35,206 bases of DNA from the NCBI GenBank assembly GCA_000438075.1, contig FR903542.1, forward strand, positions 1-35,206. The letters run 5' to 3'. The translations under genes were made by a program, and so were the position numbers. Under the pieces are notes generated by a model. The model saw only the letters and a program-made list of their open reading frames with translations. It did no database searches and was not told where the DNA came from. Source of the stretch: Clostridium sp. CAG:609. GTDB lineage: Bacteria; Bacillota_I; Bacilli_A; RF39; UBA660. Below are positions 17,747-25,577 of the stretch, piece by piece. How positions within the stretch are numbered: position 1 is the first letter of the stretch; each line of letters begins with the position of its first letter.

Positions 17747-18835
17747 CTATTGTTGATATTTTGTTATATCATCAACTTTTAAGGCAAAGTATGGAACATC
17801 TTTGTTTTCTTCTTTGATAAATAATGCAAAAGTATCATCAACGTTGAAGTATCTTACATCATCTGGTCCACTACTCACTGTTTTTGTCATATCCATTGCT
17901 GCTTCGCTTTTTACTTTTCCACCAGTTTCATCTAATCTAAATTCAATACTTTGAAGTGCTTGATATATTTCACATTCATCGCCATCTTTTGCTAAAAACT
18001 TTTTATTTTCTAGTTCTTTATATTCTTGTTTTACTTTTAAATCAATATATGGAGCTTTGAACGTATCTTCATTTGAAAGTTTTTCATCTCCGGAATATTC
18101 TTCTTTATTTTTCAATAAATTTTCATATATTGTTGCAAATGTATCTCCGTTTGGATTTTTATAAAATATTACTTCATCATTATTTTTTGTTGCAACTGAT
18201 ACTGCAAATTCATCTGAATTGTTATAAAATAATACTCTTATTTGACTTCTTACTTTTTCACCAGATTTTGTATTTATGCCAAAATATCTAATATTTTCTT
18301 TATCACTAAATGATGCGTTATCTAGTGTTTTAAATTTGTATTTATATTCAAATTCACGATATAACATTGAATAGAAGAAATATCTTTTTGTGTTTGATTC
18401 ATTATTATTTAAATCTTCTTCATTCCAACTAAAATCATTTAAGATATCGCTTTCTTGATTAAATTTTTCTTTGATACCTTTTTCAATTTCTTCTTTTAGT
18501 TCCAAAGTTTTAAGTCCATAATTTTTGTAATAATAATCACCCGATATCATATCTTCAGTGAAGTACTCCTTGTTAAGATTTTCTACCGCTTTGTTTTTAG
18601 TTTTGAACGTTATATCTTGCTTTACAACTTCATTTTTTAAGTCATTCCAAACCAATTGAAATGTTGGACTCCATGCTGTGTCTTTGGTTATTTCATCATA
18701 CATCGTTGGTATAACTGTTACACCTTCAGTTTCTTTGATTGGTTTCTTGTTTTCTTTTTTTACTGCTAGTGCTATTACACTGATGATAAGCACTACGATA
18801 ATACTTATTTTTAGAATTGTTTCTTTTTTTTCCAC
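17747..18835 (-). CDS. membrane-anchored protein with serpin-like C-terminal region
   Basis: About 362-365 aa. ATG-ATG at 18844/18841 sits immediately after AAGGAG; the GTG at 18835 has the normal 9-nt spacing and is preferred. One N-terminal helix (about 8-27, LKISIIVVLIISVIALAV) anchors a large extracytoplasmic domain. The last 100 residues resemble serpins in order: a beta region (FKAPYIDLKVKQEY), the hinge-like RLDETGGKVKSEAAMDMTK, and a final pair of strands around RYFNVDDTFALFIKEE and PYFALKVDDI. Serpins have F-x-V-x-E-x-G-T-x-A-A-A-x-T at the hinge and a PF-x-F-x-I closing strand. The family assignment is my inference from pattern; the N-terminal half is not recognisable. It follows the ABC-F gene. 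Confidence 0.62.
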   Translation of the reverse strand: MEKKETILKISIIVVLIISVIALAVKKENKKPIKETEGVTVIPTMYDEITKDTAWSPTFQLVWNDLKNEVVKQDITFKTKNKAVENLNKEYFTEDMISGDYYYKNYGLKTLELKEEIEKGIKEKFNQESDILNDFSWNEEDLNNNESNTKRYFFYSMLYREFEYKYKFKTLDNASFSDKENIRYFGINTKSGEKVRSQIRVLFYNNSDEFAVSVATKNNDEVIFYKNPNGDTFATIYENLLKNKEEYSGDEKLSNEDTFKAPYIDLKVKQEYKELENKKFLAKDGDECEIYQALQSIEFRLDETGGKVKSEAAMDMTKTVSSGPDDVRYFNVDDTFALFIKEENKDVPYFALKVDDITKYQQ

Positions 18836-18890
18836 AAACATCATCTCCTTATATTAATAATAACATAAAGTTTCATTTATTTAAATAGTT

Positions 18891-20516
18891 TTATAAAATA
18901 TCTTCTGCATCTAATTCATAATGCATAACTATGTCTCTATCATAATAAGTTATTCTGCCACTGGGTAATAGCAACATTCTATTTATTCCTAAGTTGTCAA
19001 CAAAATCTAAGTTGTGGGAAACTATCAACATTGTTCCTTCATATGTTTTGAAAGTATCTGCAATTATTGCTTGAGTCATTGGATCTAGATGATTGGTTGG
19101 TTCATCAAGTAATAATGTATTTGCTCCACTTAAAGAAATTTTTGCTAAAGCTACACGACTTCTTTCACCTGGTGATAATACTGAAATGTTTTTGTATATA
19201 TCGTCTCCGGAGAATAAAAAACTACCAAGTATTCTTCTAATTTCATAATCTGCTAAACCAAAATTTTTAAAATTATCAAGTATAGTTTTGTTGGTATCTA
19301 ATATTTCATGTTCTTGAGCATAATATGATATATCTGTTTTGTCTGTTATTTCTATGTTACCCTCGATAGGTTTTAAGTAATCCATTATTAATCTTAAGAG
19401 AGTTGTTTTACCAATGCCATTTTCACCTACTACTAAGAGTTTTTCTCCACGTGATAAATCAAAGTTTAAGTTTTGATATAATAAATTATCTTCGTCATAA
19501 CCAAATGTTAGATTATTGCATTTTAACGGAATGCTATAACTTGGTCTATTTATTTGAATGTTGAATCTTGTGTAATTATTACTTTTTTCTAAAGTTACTT
19601 TTTCTTTTTGTAATCTTTCCAATTTTTTAATTCTATCTTTTGCAATGTTCGCCTTTTTTTCATTACCACCAATATATTTTACAATTATATTTTTTAATTT
19701 TTCTTCTTCCTTTATTTGGCGATCATATAACCTTTTCTTTGCTAAATCTCTTTCTTGTTTTATTTTTTGGTATTTTTCATAGTTACCATTGTAAATTGTG
19801 GTATCATGTTTTATTTTATCGACATATAATGTTTTGTTGGTAACTTCATTTAAGAATTCTGTATCATGGGAAATAACTAAGATGATTCCATGATATTTTT
19901 TTAAATAATCTATAATATAATCTTTTGTATCTAAATCTAAATGATTGGTTGGTTCATCTAATAACAATATTTCGGGGTTACTATATAATAATCTAGCAAA
20001 TGCTATTTTTGATTTTTGCCCCCCAGAAATGTCTTTTAGTTTTAAGTCTAATAATTCATCATTTATGTTCATACCACTTATTATTTTAAGAAGTATTGAT
20101 TCCGCGTTGTATTCATCATAATATTCCAGCATTTCACTTACTCTATTTATTTTTTTATAATATTTTTTTAATTCATAATCATTATCTATAGTTGCTATTG
20201 TTTGGTATAAATCTTCGAGTTCTTTTTTTAAATTTTTTATTGGTCTTCCATCAAGAAGATAATCAAATACAGTTTCTTCTTTATCTTCTACATCATCCAT
20301 TATAACTTGAGGCAAGTATCCAATTTTTATTTTGGTATCTAATTTAATAGTTCCACTATCCGGAGTTAAATTACCTAATAATATATTTAATAATGTTGAT
20401 TTACCTGCTCCATTTACTCCAATTATACCAACTTTATCATTGTTATTAACTTGGAATGAAGCATTATCAAAAATCACTTGGGTACCAAATGACATGCACA
20501 AATTATCTATTTTCAT
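18891..20516 (-). CDS. ABC-F family ATPase (ribosome-associated)
   Basis: 541 aa from the ATG at 20516, chosen because AAGGAG lies 9 nt upstream and the family begins MKIDNLCMSFG; the longer reading to 20621 is not supported. Two ABC domains without membrane segments: Walker A GVNGAGKST and GENGIGKTT, signatures SGGQKSKIAFAR and SPGERSRVALAK, and Walker B LLLDEPTNHLD in both. The linker (about 245-325) is basic and helical, as in ABC-F proteins that enter the ribosomal E site. The group is either housekeeping (Uup/YkpA/EttA type) or antibiotic-resistance type; the sequence alone does not decide. The promoter overlaps a perfect palindrome, which suggests repressor control. Confidence 0.92.
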   Translation of the reverse strand: MKIDNLCMSFGTQVIFDNASFQVNNNDKVGIIGVNGAGKSTLLNILLGNLTPDSGTIKLDTKIKIGYLPQVIMDDVEDKEETVFDYLLDGRPIKNLKKELEDLYQTIATIDNDYELKKYYKKINRVSEMLEYYDEYNAESILLKIISGMNINDELLDLKLKDISGGQKSKIAFARLLYSNPEILLLDEPTNHLDLDTKDYIIDYLKKYHGIILVISHDTEFLNEVTNKTLYVDKIKHDTTIYNGNYEKYQKIKQERDLAKKRLYDRQIKEEEKLKNIIVKYIGGNEKKANIAKDRIKKLERLQKEKVTLEKSNNYTRFNIQINRPSYSIPLKCNNLTFGYDEDNLLYQNLNFDLSRGEKLLVVGENGIGKTTLLRLIMDYLKPIEGNIEITDKTDISYYAQEHEILDTNKTILDNFKNFGLADYEIRRILGSFLFSGDDIYKNISVLSPGERSRVALAKISLSGANTLLLDEPTNHLDPMTQAIIADTFKTYEGTMLIVSHNLDFVDNLGINRMLLLPSGRITYYDRDIVMHYELDAEDIL

Positions 20517-20541
20517 GGATAACACTCCTTCCTTTTTGTTT

Positions 20542-20572
20542 ATTATAATATATATCAACTTGTTTAACAAGT
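20542..20572 (-). promoter_or_regulatory. ABC-F gene promoter with overlapping palindromic operator
   Basis: Minus strand -35 TTGTTA (20570-20565), 17-nt spacer, -10 TATAAT (20547-20542). The perfect inverted repeat ACTTGTT-T-AACAAGT (20558-20572) covers the whole -35 hexamer. A dimeric regulator bound here would block RNA polymerase. Confidence 0.65.
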
Positions 20573-20646
20573 AATTTTTTAAAAGCGTTTTTATTGTAAC
20601 ATACGTTTGAAATATTGCCAATACATTTGTTTGAAAATTTATTTAA

Positions 20647-20674
20647 TAAAAAAGACCTATTTGTTAATAAGTCT
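20647..20674 (-). terminator. intrinsic terminator of the acyltransferase gene
   Basis: Minus strand AGACTTATT-AACA-AATAGGTCT followed by six T. The stem has one G-U pair and overlaps the stop codon. Confidence 0.8.
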
Positions 20675-22880
20675 AATTTAATTTTTTATCTAATAATTTT
20701 AGTAGAGCTTCATTACCTTTTTCTGTTAAATGAATTCCATCTGCCATTAAATAATTTTTATTTTTTTGAATTTTACTATAGAAATTTATTACTTCAACAT
20801 TATCATATTTTGATAAGCTATCTAATGGTTTTCCACTTGATACAATATATAGTTTACTATCTTTACATAGTTCAATTAATTCTTGATATTCTTTTGTTGA
20901 TATAATTGTTGAATTATCAAAAGCTATTACTATTTTTTTAGATAACATATCTTCTGCGATGGCTTTTTCAATTGATGCTTTTAAATCTAAATAACTAAAT
21001 TCTTTTTTAACTTCAAATTTTGCATCAGAGAAGTTTGTTTGAATTGCTTCGAAGTTATAGAATAAAATATCATTACCATAGAACATGGTTTTATTTTTTA
21101 ACTCTTCTTTATGTTCTTTGATTAATTCATCTTTTTTAGTTTTAAAATTATCTTTGTATACATTATAGATTGCATTATAAACAATATTTGTATATTCCTT
21201 TCTACCTTTTGGAGGAAGATGAATACCATCTGAATAGAACCAATCTTTTTGTCCTTGTGATAATGTGTACCAATCAATGATGTGAAGGTTAGGATATTTT
21301 GTTGATAACTCATTTAGGCTTTCATTAACACTTGGCATATTTGTTGTATTTATCCAGAAAACTGTTCGATCTGTTAAAAGATCCATTATTTTTTCTTTGC
21401 AACCGTTTTTACAATCACCATTTGTTCCAAGATGGATAACTACTGGGTCACCAAGTTTGTTATTTTCTTTTAATTCACTGATTATTTGGTAACCTACGTA
21501 TGTTGAACGTGATTCTTTTGAATCAAAATAACTATTTGGGAAAGTTTCATGTAAATTGTTCATTGCTCCGAGCATTACTGAGTCACCGATGAATGTTACT
21601 GGTAAAGCCTTGGTTAGTTCTTCATAGTTTGCTTCAGATTCTAACTTTTTTAATTCTTTTGTCCAGTCATTTTCTTCTTGTTGTTTTATTTGTTGGTACT
21701 CCTTTTGTTTTTCTTCCATAATTTTTGCATTTTCTGCGAGTTCTGCTTCGAGTTCTTTCATTTCCTTTTGATGATTTTTTACTGTTATGTATTTGTAACC
21801 TCCAAATGTCGATGCTCCGATGATGACAATTAATAAAATGATACCAGTAACTTTAATTTTTTTTCTTTTTCTTGTAGCCATATTTAATATATATGAAAGT
21901 ATTATTGTAACTATAATTATCAAAGGCGTTTTCAAGTGATGATTAATGTTAATATATTGTGATAAGTAAATTACCGGATATTGAATTAAATATATTTCAT
22001 AACTAATATCTGATACTTTTTTTACAATTTTATCAAAAATATTTAACTCAGTCTTGTTAGTGGTTCCATAATCTATAAGACGACATGAGATAAGAGTTAC
22101 TAAAATCATGCTTATTGTAAAAAGATTTGATGTTGATTTTACAAATATAAATAAGATTAGGGAAATACCAAGATAAATATAGAATAATACTTTCGATAAT
22201 CCTCCTTTCTTTATTTTTTCTGGTATTAATGGTTTATAATATGAATGAATAAATCCTAGTGATACTCCGAAGAATATCGAGAAACATCTTGCAAATGTGT
22301 TATAGTATGCATTCATGATATTTGATGAATGAGATGCTATTAAAAAGTAGATGATGCTTGCAGTGGCAAACACTAACGGAATTATACAAGGCATTATTTT
22401 ATCTATTTTTTCACCAGATTTTTTTAGTAATTTAAATAGGAATGGGAATATTAATTCAAATTGAAGAAGAATTCCAATGTACCATAGGTGCATGAATGGT
22501 GAATCAACATGTCTTGCAAAGTAATCTAAGTTAGCACTGATCTGCCAAAAGTTGTTGTATCCCAGTAGTACTGATGTAGTTTCATTTTTAAGGCTTATCC
22601 AATAAACATTTTTAAAAAATGATGTTACTCCGATTGTTATGAATACTACAATCACTAACGGAATATATACTTTAATTAATCTATTTTTGTAGTATTCTTT
22701 TATTGAAAAGGCTTTCTTTTTAAATGATGATACTACGGATAAATAACCAGTTAATACAAAGAAAGTGCATACAGCTAAATACCCACCTTTTAATAGACCA
22801 AGGTGATAAAATAGTACTGCGATGCACGCTACTAATCGGATTATATTTAAATCTTTGTAATATTTTTTACTGCTTTCCAT
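20673..22880 (-). CDS. acyltransferase-3 / SGNH O-acetyltransferase (OatA-like) with second, degenerate SGNH domain
   Basis: 735 aa. Residues about 1-345 are an acyltransferase-3 membrane domain with about ten helices, opening with the LNIIRLVACIAVLFYHLG block; this His is the usual catalytic one. A coiled charged linker (about 370-420) leads to an SGNH hydrolase-like domain with GDSVMLGA (Ser434), HLGTNGD, and DGIHLPPKG (Asp551, His554). A second domain of the same type follows (about 590-735). It has YGNDILFYN where GDS should be, so no nucleophile Ser, but keeps MADGIHLTEKG (Asp714, His717). OatA-type enzymes O-acetylate peptidoglycan and give lysozyme resistance; other targets such as teichoic acids or polysaccharides are possible. 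S. aureus OatA has a single SGNH domain and is about 600 aa. Confidence 0.9.
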   Translation of the reverse strand: MESSKKYYKDLNIIRLVACIAVLFYHLGLLKGGYLAVCTFFVLTGYLSVVSSFKKKAFSIKEYYKNRLIKVYIPLVIVVFITIGVTSFFKNVYWISLKNETTSVLLGYNNFWQISANLDYFARHVDSPFMHLWYIGILLQFELIFPFLFKLLKKSGEKIDKIMPCIIPLVFATASIIYFLIASHSSNIMNAYYNTFARCFSIFFGVSLGFIHSYYKPLIPEKIKKGGLSKVLFYIYLGISLILFIFVKSTSNLFTISMILVTLISCRLIDYGTTNKTELNIFDKIVKKVSDISYEIYLIQYPVIYLSQYININHHLKTPLIIIVTIILSYILNMATRKRKKIKVTGIILLIVIIGASTFGGYKYITVKNHQKEMKELEAELAENAKIMEEKQKEYQQIKQQEENDWTKELKKLESEANYEELTKALPVTFIGDSVMLGAMNNLHETFPNSYFDSKESRSTYVGYQIISELKENNKLGDPVVIHLGTNGDCKNGCKEKIMDLLTDRTVFWINTTNMPSVNESLNELSTKYPNLHIIDWYTLSQGQKDWFYSDGIHLPPKGRKEYTNIVYNAIYNVYKDNFKTKKDELIKEHKEELKNKTMFYGNDILFYNFEAIQTNFSDAKFEVKKEFSYLDLKASIEKAIAEDMLSKKIVIAFDNSTIISTKEYQELIELCKDSKLYIVSSGKPLDSLSKYDNVEVINFYSKIQKNKNYLMADGIHLTEKGNEALLKLLDKKLN

Positions 22881-22912
22881 TTTCCACCTCTGAATATTTT
22901 TTTAACGTACTA

Positions 22913-22921
22913 ATTATATCA
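22913..22921 (-). promoter_or_regulatory. extended -10 promoter of the acyltransferase gene
   Basis: Minus strand TGATATAAT lies 33 bp before the ATG. The -35 region is poor. AGGTGG precedes the ATG. Confidence 0.45.
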
Positions 22922-22959
22922 TGGATGAGGCAGAACTAAAAGCTTTTTGATTAAGTTTA

Positions 22960-23430
22960 TTAAATATTTAGTTTTCTTGACATTTTTTGTGCTGGATTTT
23001 CTAGTTCCATCACTAAACTTTCTATTAGATTTTGTAATTCTAAGTTGTCTTTTACAACCAAATCTTCTGGATTTAATTTAGCAAGAAGCACATATTTTTT
23101 GTAAACGTCTTTATAGAATATACATGGAGTTTCATCATTAATAACTGATAGTTCTAACCAACTCATTCCTTCAGAAAATGTAAATTTTGGATACATTTTT
23201 CTCATTTGTCCGAATGTGTATACTTCTCCAACATAGATGTTGAATAAATATTGATCAAGTTCTTCGTTTGTTTCATAAACTTCAAATTTTAGGTTTCCAT
23301 TAATTAGTTCAGTGTACTTATCTTCAGGAAGATTCATAACTAATGGGCTTGTTTCTTCAGTTTTAACTGAATCAAATCCTTTGCTATATGTGTTTATTAT
23401 TTTTAATTTAATATTTTTTTCTGTTTTCAT
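22960..23430 (-). CDS. hypothetical cytosolic protein with consensus promoter
   Basis: 156 aa from the ATG at 23430, chosen because AAGGAGAG is 8 nt upstream and the consensus promoter would start transcription near 23457, inside the longer reading. The protein has no signal peptide or membrane segment. It is mixed alpha/beta with LVMNLPEDKYTELINGNLKFEVYE in the first half and GEVYTFGQMRKMYPKF in the middle; the last 40 residues are helical. I recognise no family. No terminator hairpin is obvious at its end. Confidence 0.68.
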   Translation of the reverse strand: MKTEKNIKLKIINTYSKGFDSVKTEETSPLVMNLPEDKYTELINGNLKFEVYETNEELDQYLFNIYVGEVYTFGQMRKMYPKFTFSEGMSWLELSVINDETPCIFYKDVYKKYVLLAKLNPEDLVVKDNLELQNLIESLVMELENPAQKMSRKLNI

Positions 23431-23463
23431 TTTTATATCTCTCCTTCTTAACGTGTATGCACT

Positions 23464-23492
23464 ATTATAGAAAAATATGTATTCGTTGTCAA
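23464..23492 (-). promoter_or_regulatory. perfect consensus sigma-A promoter
   Basis: Minus strand TTGACA (23492-23487), 17-nt spacer, TATAAT (23469-23464). It matches the sigma-A consensus at all twelve positions and drives the unknown gene at 22960-23430. Confidence 0.88.
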
Positions 23493-23524
23493 GCAATTTG
23501 AAGATTAATTTTTTTGTGAATTTA

Positions 23525-23554
23525 AAAAATGTTAATAACTATGTAGTTATCAAC
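23525..23554 (-). terminator. intrinsic terminator of the gene at 23558-24256
   Basis: Minus strand GTTGATAACTA-CA-TAGTTATTAAC, stem with one G-U and inner pairs probably open, followed by ATTTTTT. Confidence 0.7.
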
Positions 23555-23557
23555 ACT

Positions 23558-24256
23558 TTAAGGTAATAATCTTTCTAATTTTGTTTCTTTTGAATTTATG
23601 TTATTTATTATTTCTATGAATCTTTCATTATTGATATTGCCTAGTAATTTTCTTATTTCATCTTCGTTTAAATAAGATAGAAAATCCATTATGTATTTAT
23701 ATTCCATTTCAAATATTAACTTTTCCTTATATTTTTGCATATTTTCTTGCCAAAATGATGTTTGGTTTAATTCTTTGTGATATGTGTTCAATATAAATAA
23801 TAGATAATTTTTTATCTTGTGATTTAATTTTAAATCAGAGATATTTATTTCTAAATTTATATTTTCTAAAGAAATTCCCGATTTTTTTAAAAAGTCATTA
23901 TTTTTAGAAAAAGAAAAGTCTAAAGATATGGAATTTTCATTTACATTAAAGTTGTATATAATAGGAAAATTCAAAAATAAGAAGTCCATTAATTCTTTTA
24001 GAGTGTTATTATCTAGATAATTTGATATTAATATTTTTCCTTTTTCTATGCTTTCTTTGAAACTTTGGGTTCCATCAAGTATGTTTATAAATGTGTATGG
24101 CAAGTTTTCTTCTTCCACCAAATTTATTATTATGTCTGTTGCTGGTCTTTTGAAACTGGGGATATTTAAATCTATTCGTGGTGTTTTAACTGGATGTAAT
24201 TTATTAATTAAATCTATTATTATTCGCGTTACTTCTTTTTCATTTGTTAGTTTCAT
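23558..24256 (-). CDS. hypothetical protein
   Basis: 232 aa from the ATG at 24256, which has GGAGG 8 nt upstream (the TTG at 24262 is too close to it). No membrane segment. The N-terminal half contains a Pro-rich RIDLNIPSFKRPATDIIINL block and GTQSFKESIEKGKILISNYL, and the C-terminal half is mostly helical, with EMEYKYIMDFLSYLNEDEIRKLL. I do not recognise the family. It has its own terminator and lies downstream of, and antisense to, the candidate RNA at 24353-24447, which would overlap its 5' leader region. Confidence 0.65.
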   Translation of the reverse strand: MKLTNEKEVTRIIIDLINKLHPVKTPRIDLNIPSFKRPATDIIINLVEEENLPYTFINILDGTQSFKESIEKGKILISNYLDNNTLKELMDFLFLNFPIIYNFNVNENSISLDFSFSKNNDFLKKSGISLENINLEINISDLKLNHKIKNYLLFILNTYHKELNQTSFWQENMQKYKEKLIFEMEYKYIMDFLSYLNEDEIRKLLGNINNERFIEIINNINSKETKLERLLP

Positions 24257-24314
24257 TTCCAAAACCTCCGATAATTATTATTTTGTTAGTATATTTTTTT
24301 GCAAACACATATCA

Positions 24315-24343
24315 TATACAACCATTATAATATTTGTTATATT
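24315..24343 (+). promoter_or_regulatory. possible promoter of the plus-strand RNA
   Basis: Plus strand TATACA (24315-24320), 17-nt spacer, TATATT (24338-24343), predicting a start near 24350. A second -10-like TATAAT is at 24326-24331 without a good -35. The whole segment is also an imperfect inverted repeat (24317-24352). AT richness makes this call uncertain. Confidence 0.4.
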
Positions 24344-24352
24344 ATTGTTGTA

Positions 24353-24447
24353 GTGCTTACCTGTGAAGGATTAAAGATGGGTTCTCGAATGAGAGTAGGT
24401 ATACGATTGTATACTTAGAATTCCTTTGCCCTGGGGTATGCTTTTTT
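24353..24447 (+). ncRNA. candidate structured small RNA ending in an intrinsic terminator
   Basis: This 95-nt segment is much richer in G and C than its surroundings and folds well as plus-strand RNA. The closing stem GCTTACC (about 24355-24361) pairs with GGTATGC (24435-24441) with one U-U mismatch. An inner stem GAAGGA pairs with TCCTTT. Inside lie hairpin TTCTC-GAAT-GAGAG (about 24382-24395) and hairpin AGGTATAC-GATT-GTATACTT (8 bp). Six T follow the closing stem (24442-24447), so the last helix could double as terminator. The G-U pairs make the plus strand fold better than the minus strand. It is not tRNA, tmRNA, SRP RNA or a 6S I can recognise. It is convergent with the DUF84 gene and overlaps its stop codon. 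Confidence 0.6.
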
Positions 24448-25009
24448 ATTTTGTTAATCTTCTTGCTAATTGTTGATAACTTTGATTGTAATTTATATAT
24501 GATTGTAATGCACTTATGATGGCACTGCTATCGAATATGTCTCTTTTATAAAATCCATTTGTTAAATAACCTGATATACCATTTGATTTTTTGTTTTCAC
24601 TATTTTCTATGATTAATTCAATTACTTTATTTAATGAGTTGCCATTACTTACCCAGTCAAACATTGCCTTAGAAATTTGTAATCCTTGAGATTTTCCAAT
24701 AAATTCATTATTTTTATTATCTATGATTGAAGCATAAGTTACAATAAAATATATGTTATTAACTTGTTCATAACCACCTTCGATGCTTATTAATAAGTCA
24801 AAATCAATGTTGTTTTCTTGACAGTATTTATATAAATTTTTATTTCTATTTTGAGCTCCGATTAGAGTGTCTTCATTAATTGGTTTTGAACTAACTTGGG
24901 ATGGAACATCTATTGGTGTTATTTTTATATCATTATATCCGATAGATTCCATTGCTAATTTTATTGCATTTGCTTTTGATGGATTTTTAGAACCTAATAT
25001 GATTTTCAT
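24446..25009 (-). CDS. inosine/xanthosine triphosphatase, DUF84 (YjjX/YtwI type)
   Basis: 187 aa from the ATG at 25009, preceded by an excellent GGAGG; the longer reading to 25060 is not supported. It begins MKIILGSKNPSKANAIKLA, the phosphate-loop-like opening of the ITPase/Maf-related fold, and continues with TPIDVPSQVSSKPINEDTLIGAQNR and DLLISIEGGYEQ, all DUF84 hallmarks. The enzyme hydrolyses damaged purine nucleotides such as ITP and XTP. It follows a Nudix hydrolase, another nucleotide-cleaning family. A perfect 8-bp inverted repeat lies just before its ribosome site (25028-25054). Confidence 0.88.
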   Translation of the reverse strand: MKIILGSKNPSKANAIKLAMESIGYNDIKITPIDVPSQVSSKPINEDTLIGAQNRNKNLYKYCQENNIDFDLLISIEGGYEQVNNIYFIVTYASIIDNKNNEFIGKSQGLQISKAMFDWVSNGNSLNKVIELIIENSENKKSNGISGYLTNGFYKRDIFDSSAIISALQSYINYNQSYQQLARRLTK

Positions 25010-25027
25010 TTTTAACCTCCTTATTTT

Positions 25028-25054
25028 GAACTTGGAACTTTTTGAGCCAAGTTC
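25028..25054. repeat. 8-bp inverted repeat between the Nudix and DUF84 genes
   Basis: GAACTTGG (25028-25035) and CCAAGTTC (25047-25054) are separated by 11 nt. There is no T-run on either side, so it is not a normal terminator. It could be an mRNA hairpin or processing site in the leader of the DUF84 gene. Confidence 0.6.
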
Positions 25055-25063
25055 TACCATTAT

Positions 25064-25537
25064 TTAATTAGTTATATTTATTTTCTCTTCATTATCTGCA
25101 TAGGTTACACTAAATTTTATACCTTTTAAATTATTATTTATTGCTTCTTTTTCAAAAGTTATCATGTCTGTTGGTAAGTTGTTGATATCTACCCAGGTTA
25201 ATTCACTACATTTTTCTGGTTCATTGATAGTTATTTTGCCATCATATTTATTTATTTCAAAGTACACATCATAGTATGGTGGTAATGATTTGTTTTTTCT
25301 GTTAACTACGAATGTATCAACTATATATTTTGGATCGATTGTTATGTTTAGTTCTTCTTTTGCTTCACGTATTAATGCTTCATATGCATTTTCGCCTTCA
25401 TCTATGTGACCAGCTGGCAGTGCTAAAAATCCAGGCCATAGTTTTGTTCCTTGTCTTCTTTGTAAAAGAATTTCTCCGTTTTCATTTTTGATAATTATAT
25501 ATATTGATGATAAAAATTTTTCTCTTTCTTTTTTCAT
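25064..25537 (-). CDS. Nudix hydrolase
   Basis: 157 aa from the ATG at 25537 with GAAGTGA upstream; the GTG at 25561 has no ribosome site. The Nudix box is clear: GHIDEGENAYEALIREAKEEL follows the G-x5-E-x7-RE-U-x-EE-x-G-U pattern, with Asn at the second-to-last position where Gly is usual. The preceding QRRQGTKLWPGFLALPAG block fits the MutT/ADP-ribose branch. It hydrolyses nucleoside diphosphates linked to another moiety; the substrate cannot be read from sequence. It lies between the RhuM-like gene and the DUF84 gene. Confidence 0.92.
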   Translation of the reverse strand: MKKEREKFLSSIYIIIKNENGEILLQRRQGTKLWPGFLALPAGHIDEGENAYEALIREAKEELNITIDPKYIVDTFVVNRKNKSLPPYYDVYFEINKYDGKITINEPEKCSELTWVDINNLPTDMITFEKEAINNNLKGIKFSVTYADNEEKINITN

Positions 25538-25577
25538 TTTAATCACTTCTTTCCTTATCACATAACAATATTACTAT

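Noticed and set aside
18891..20621. Longer ABC-F protein starting at 20621
   Set aside because: The extra 35 residues lie across the promoter and operator; the ATG at 20516 has a good ribosome site and the family N-terminus.
24262..24445. The structured segment as a minus-strand riboswitch for the gene at 23558-24256
   Set aside because: G-U pairs on the plus strand become A-C mismatches on the minus strand, and the T-run is at the plus-strand 3' end; not fully excluded.
24353..24447. 6S, SRP or tmRNA identity for the plus-strand RNA
   Set aside because: It is too short for 6S and tmRNA, and the SRP domain IV motif with GGAAG-CAGC is absent.
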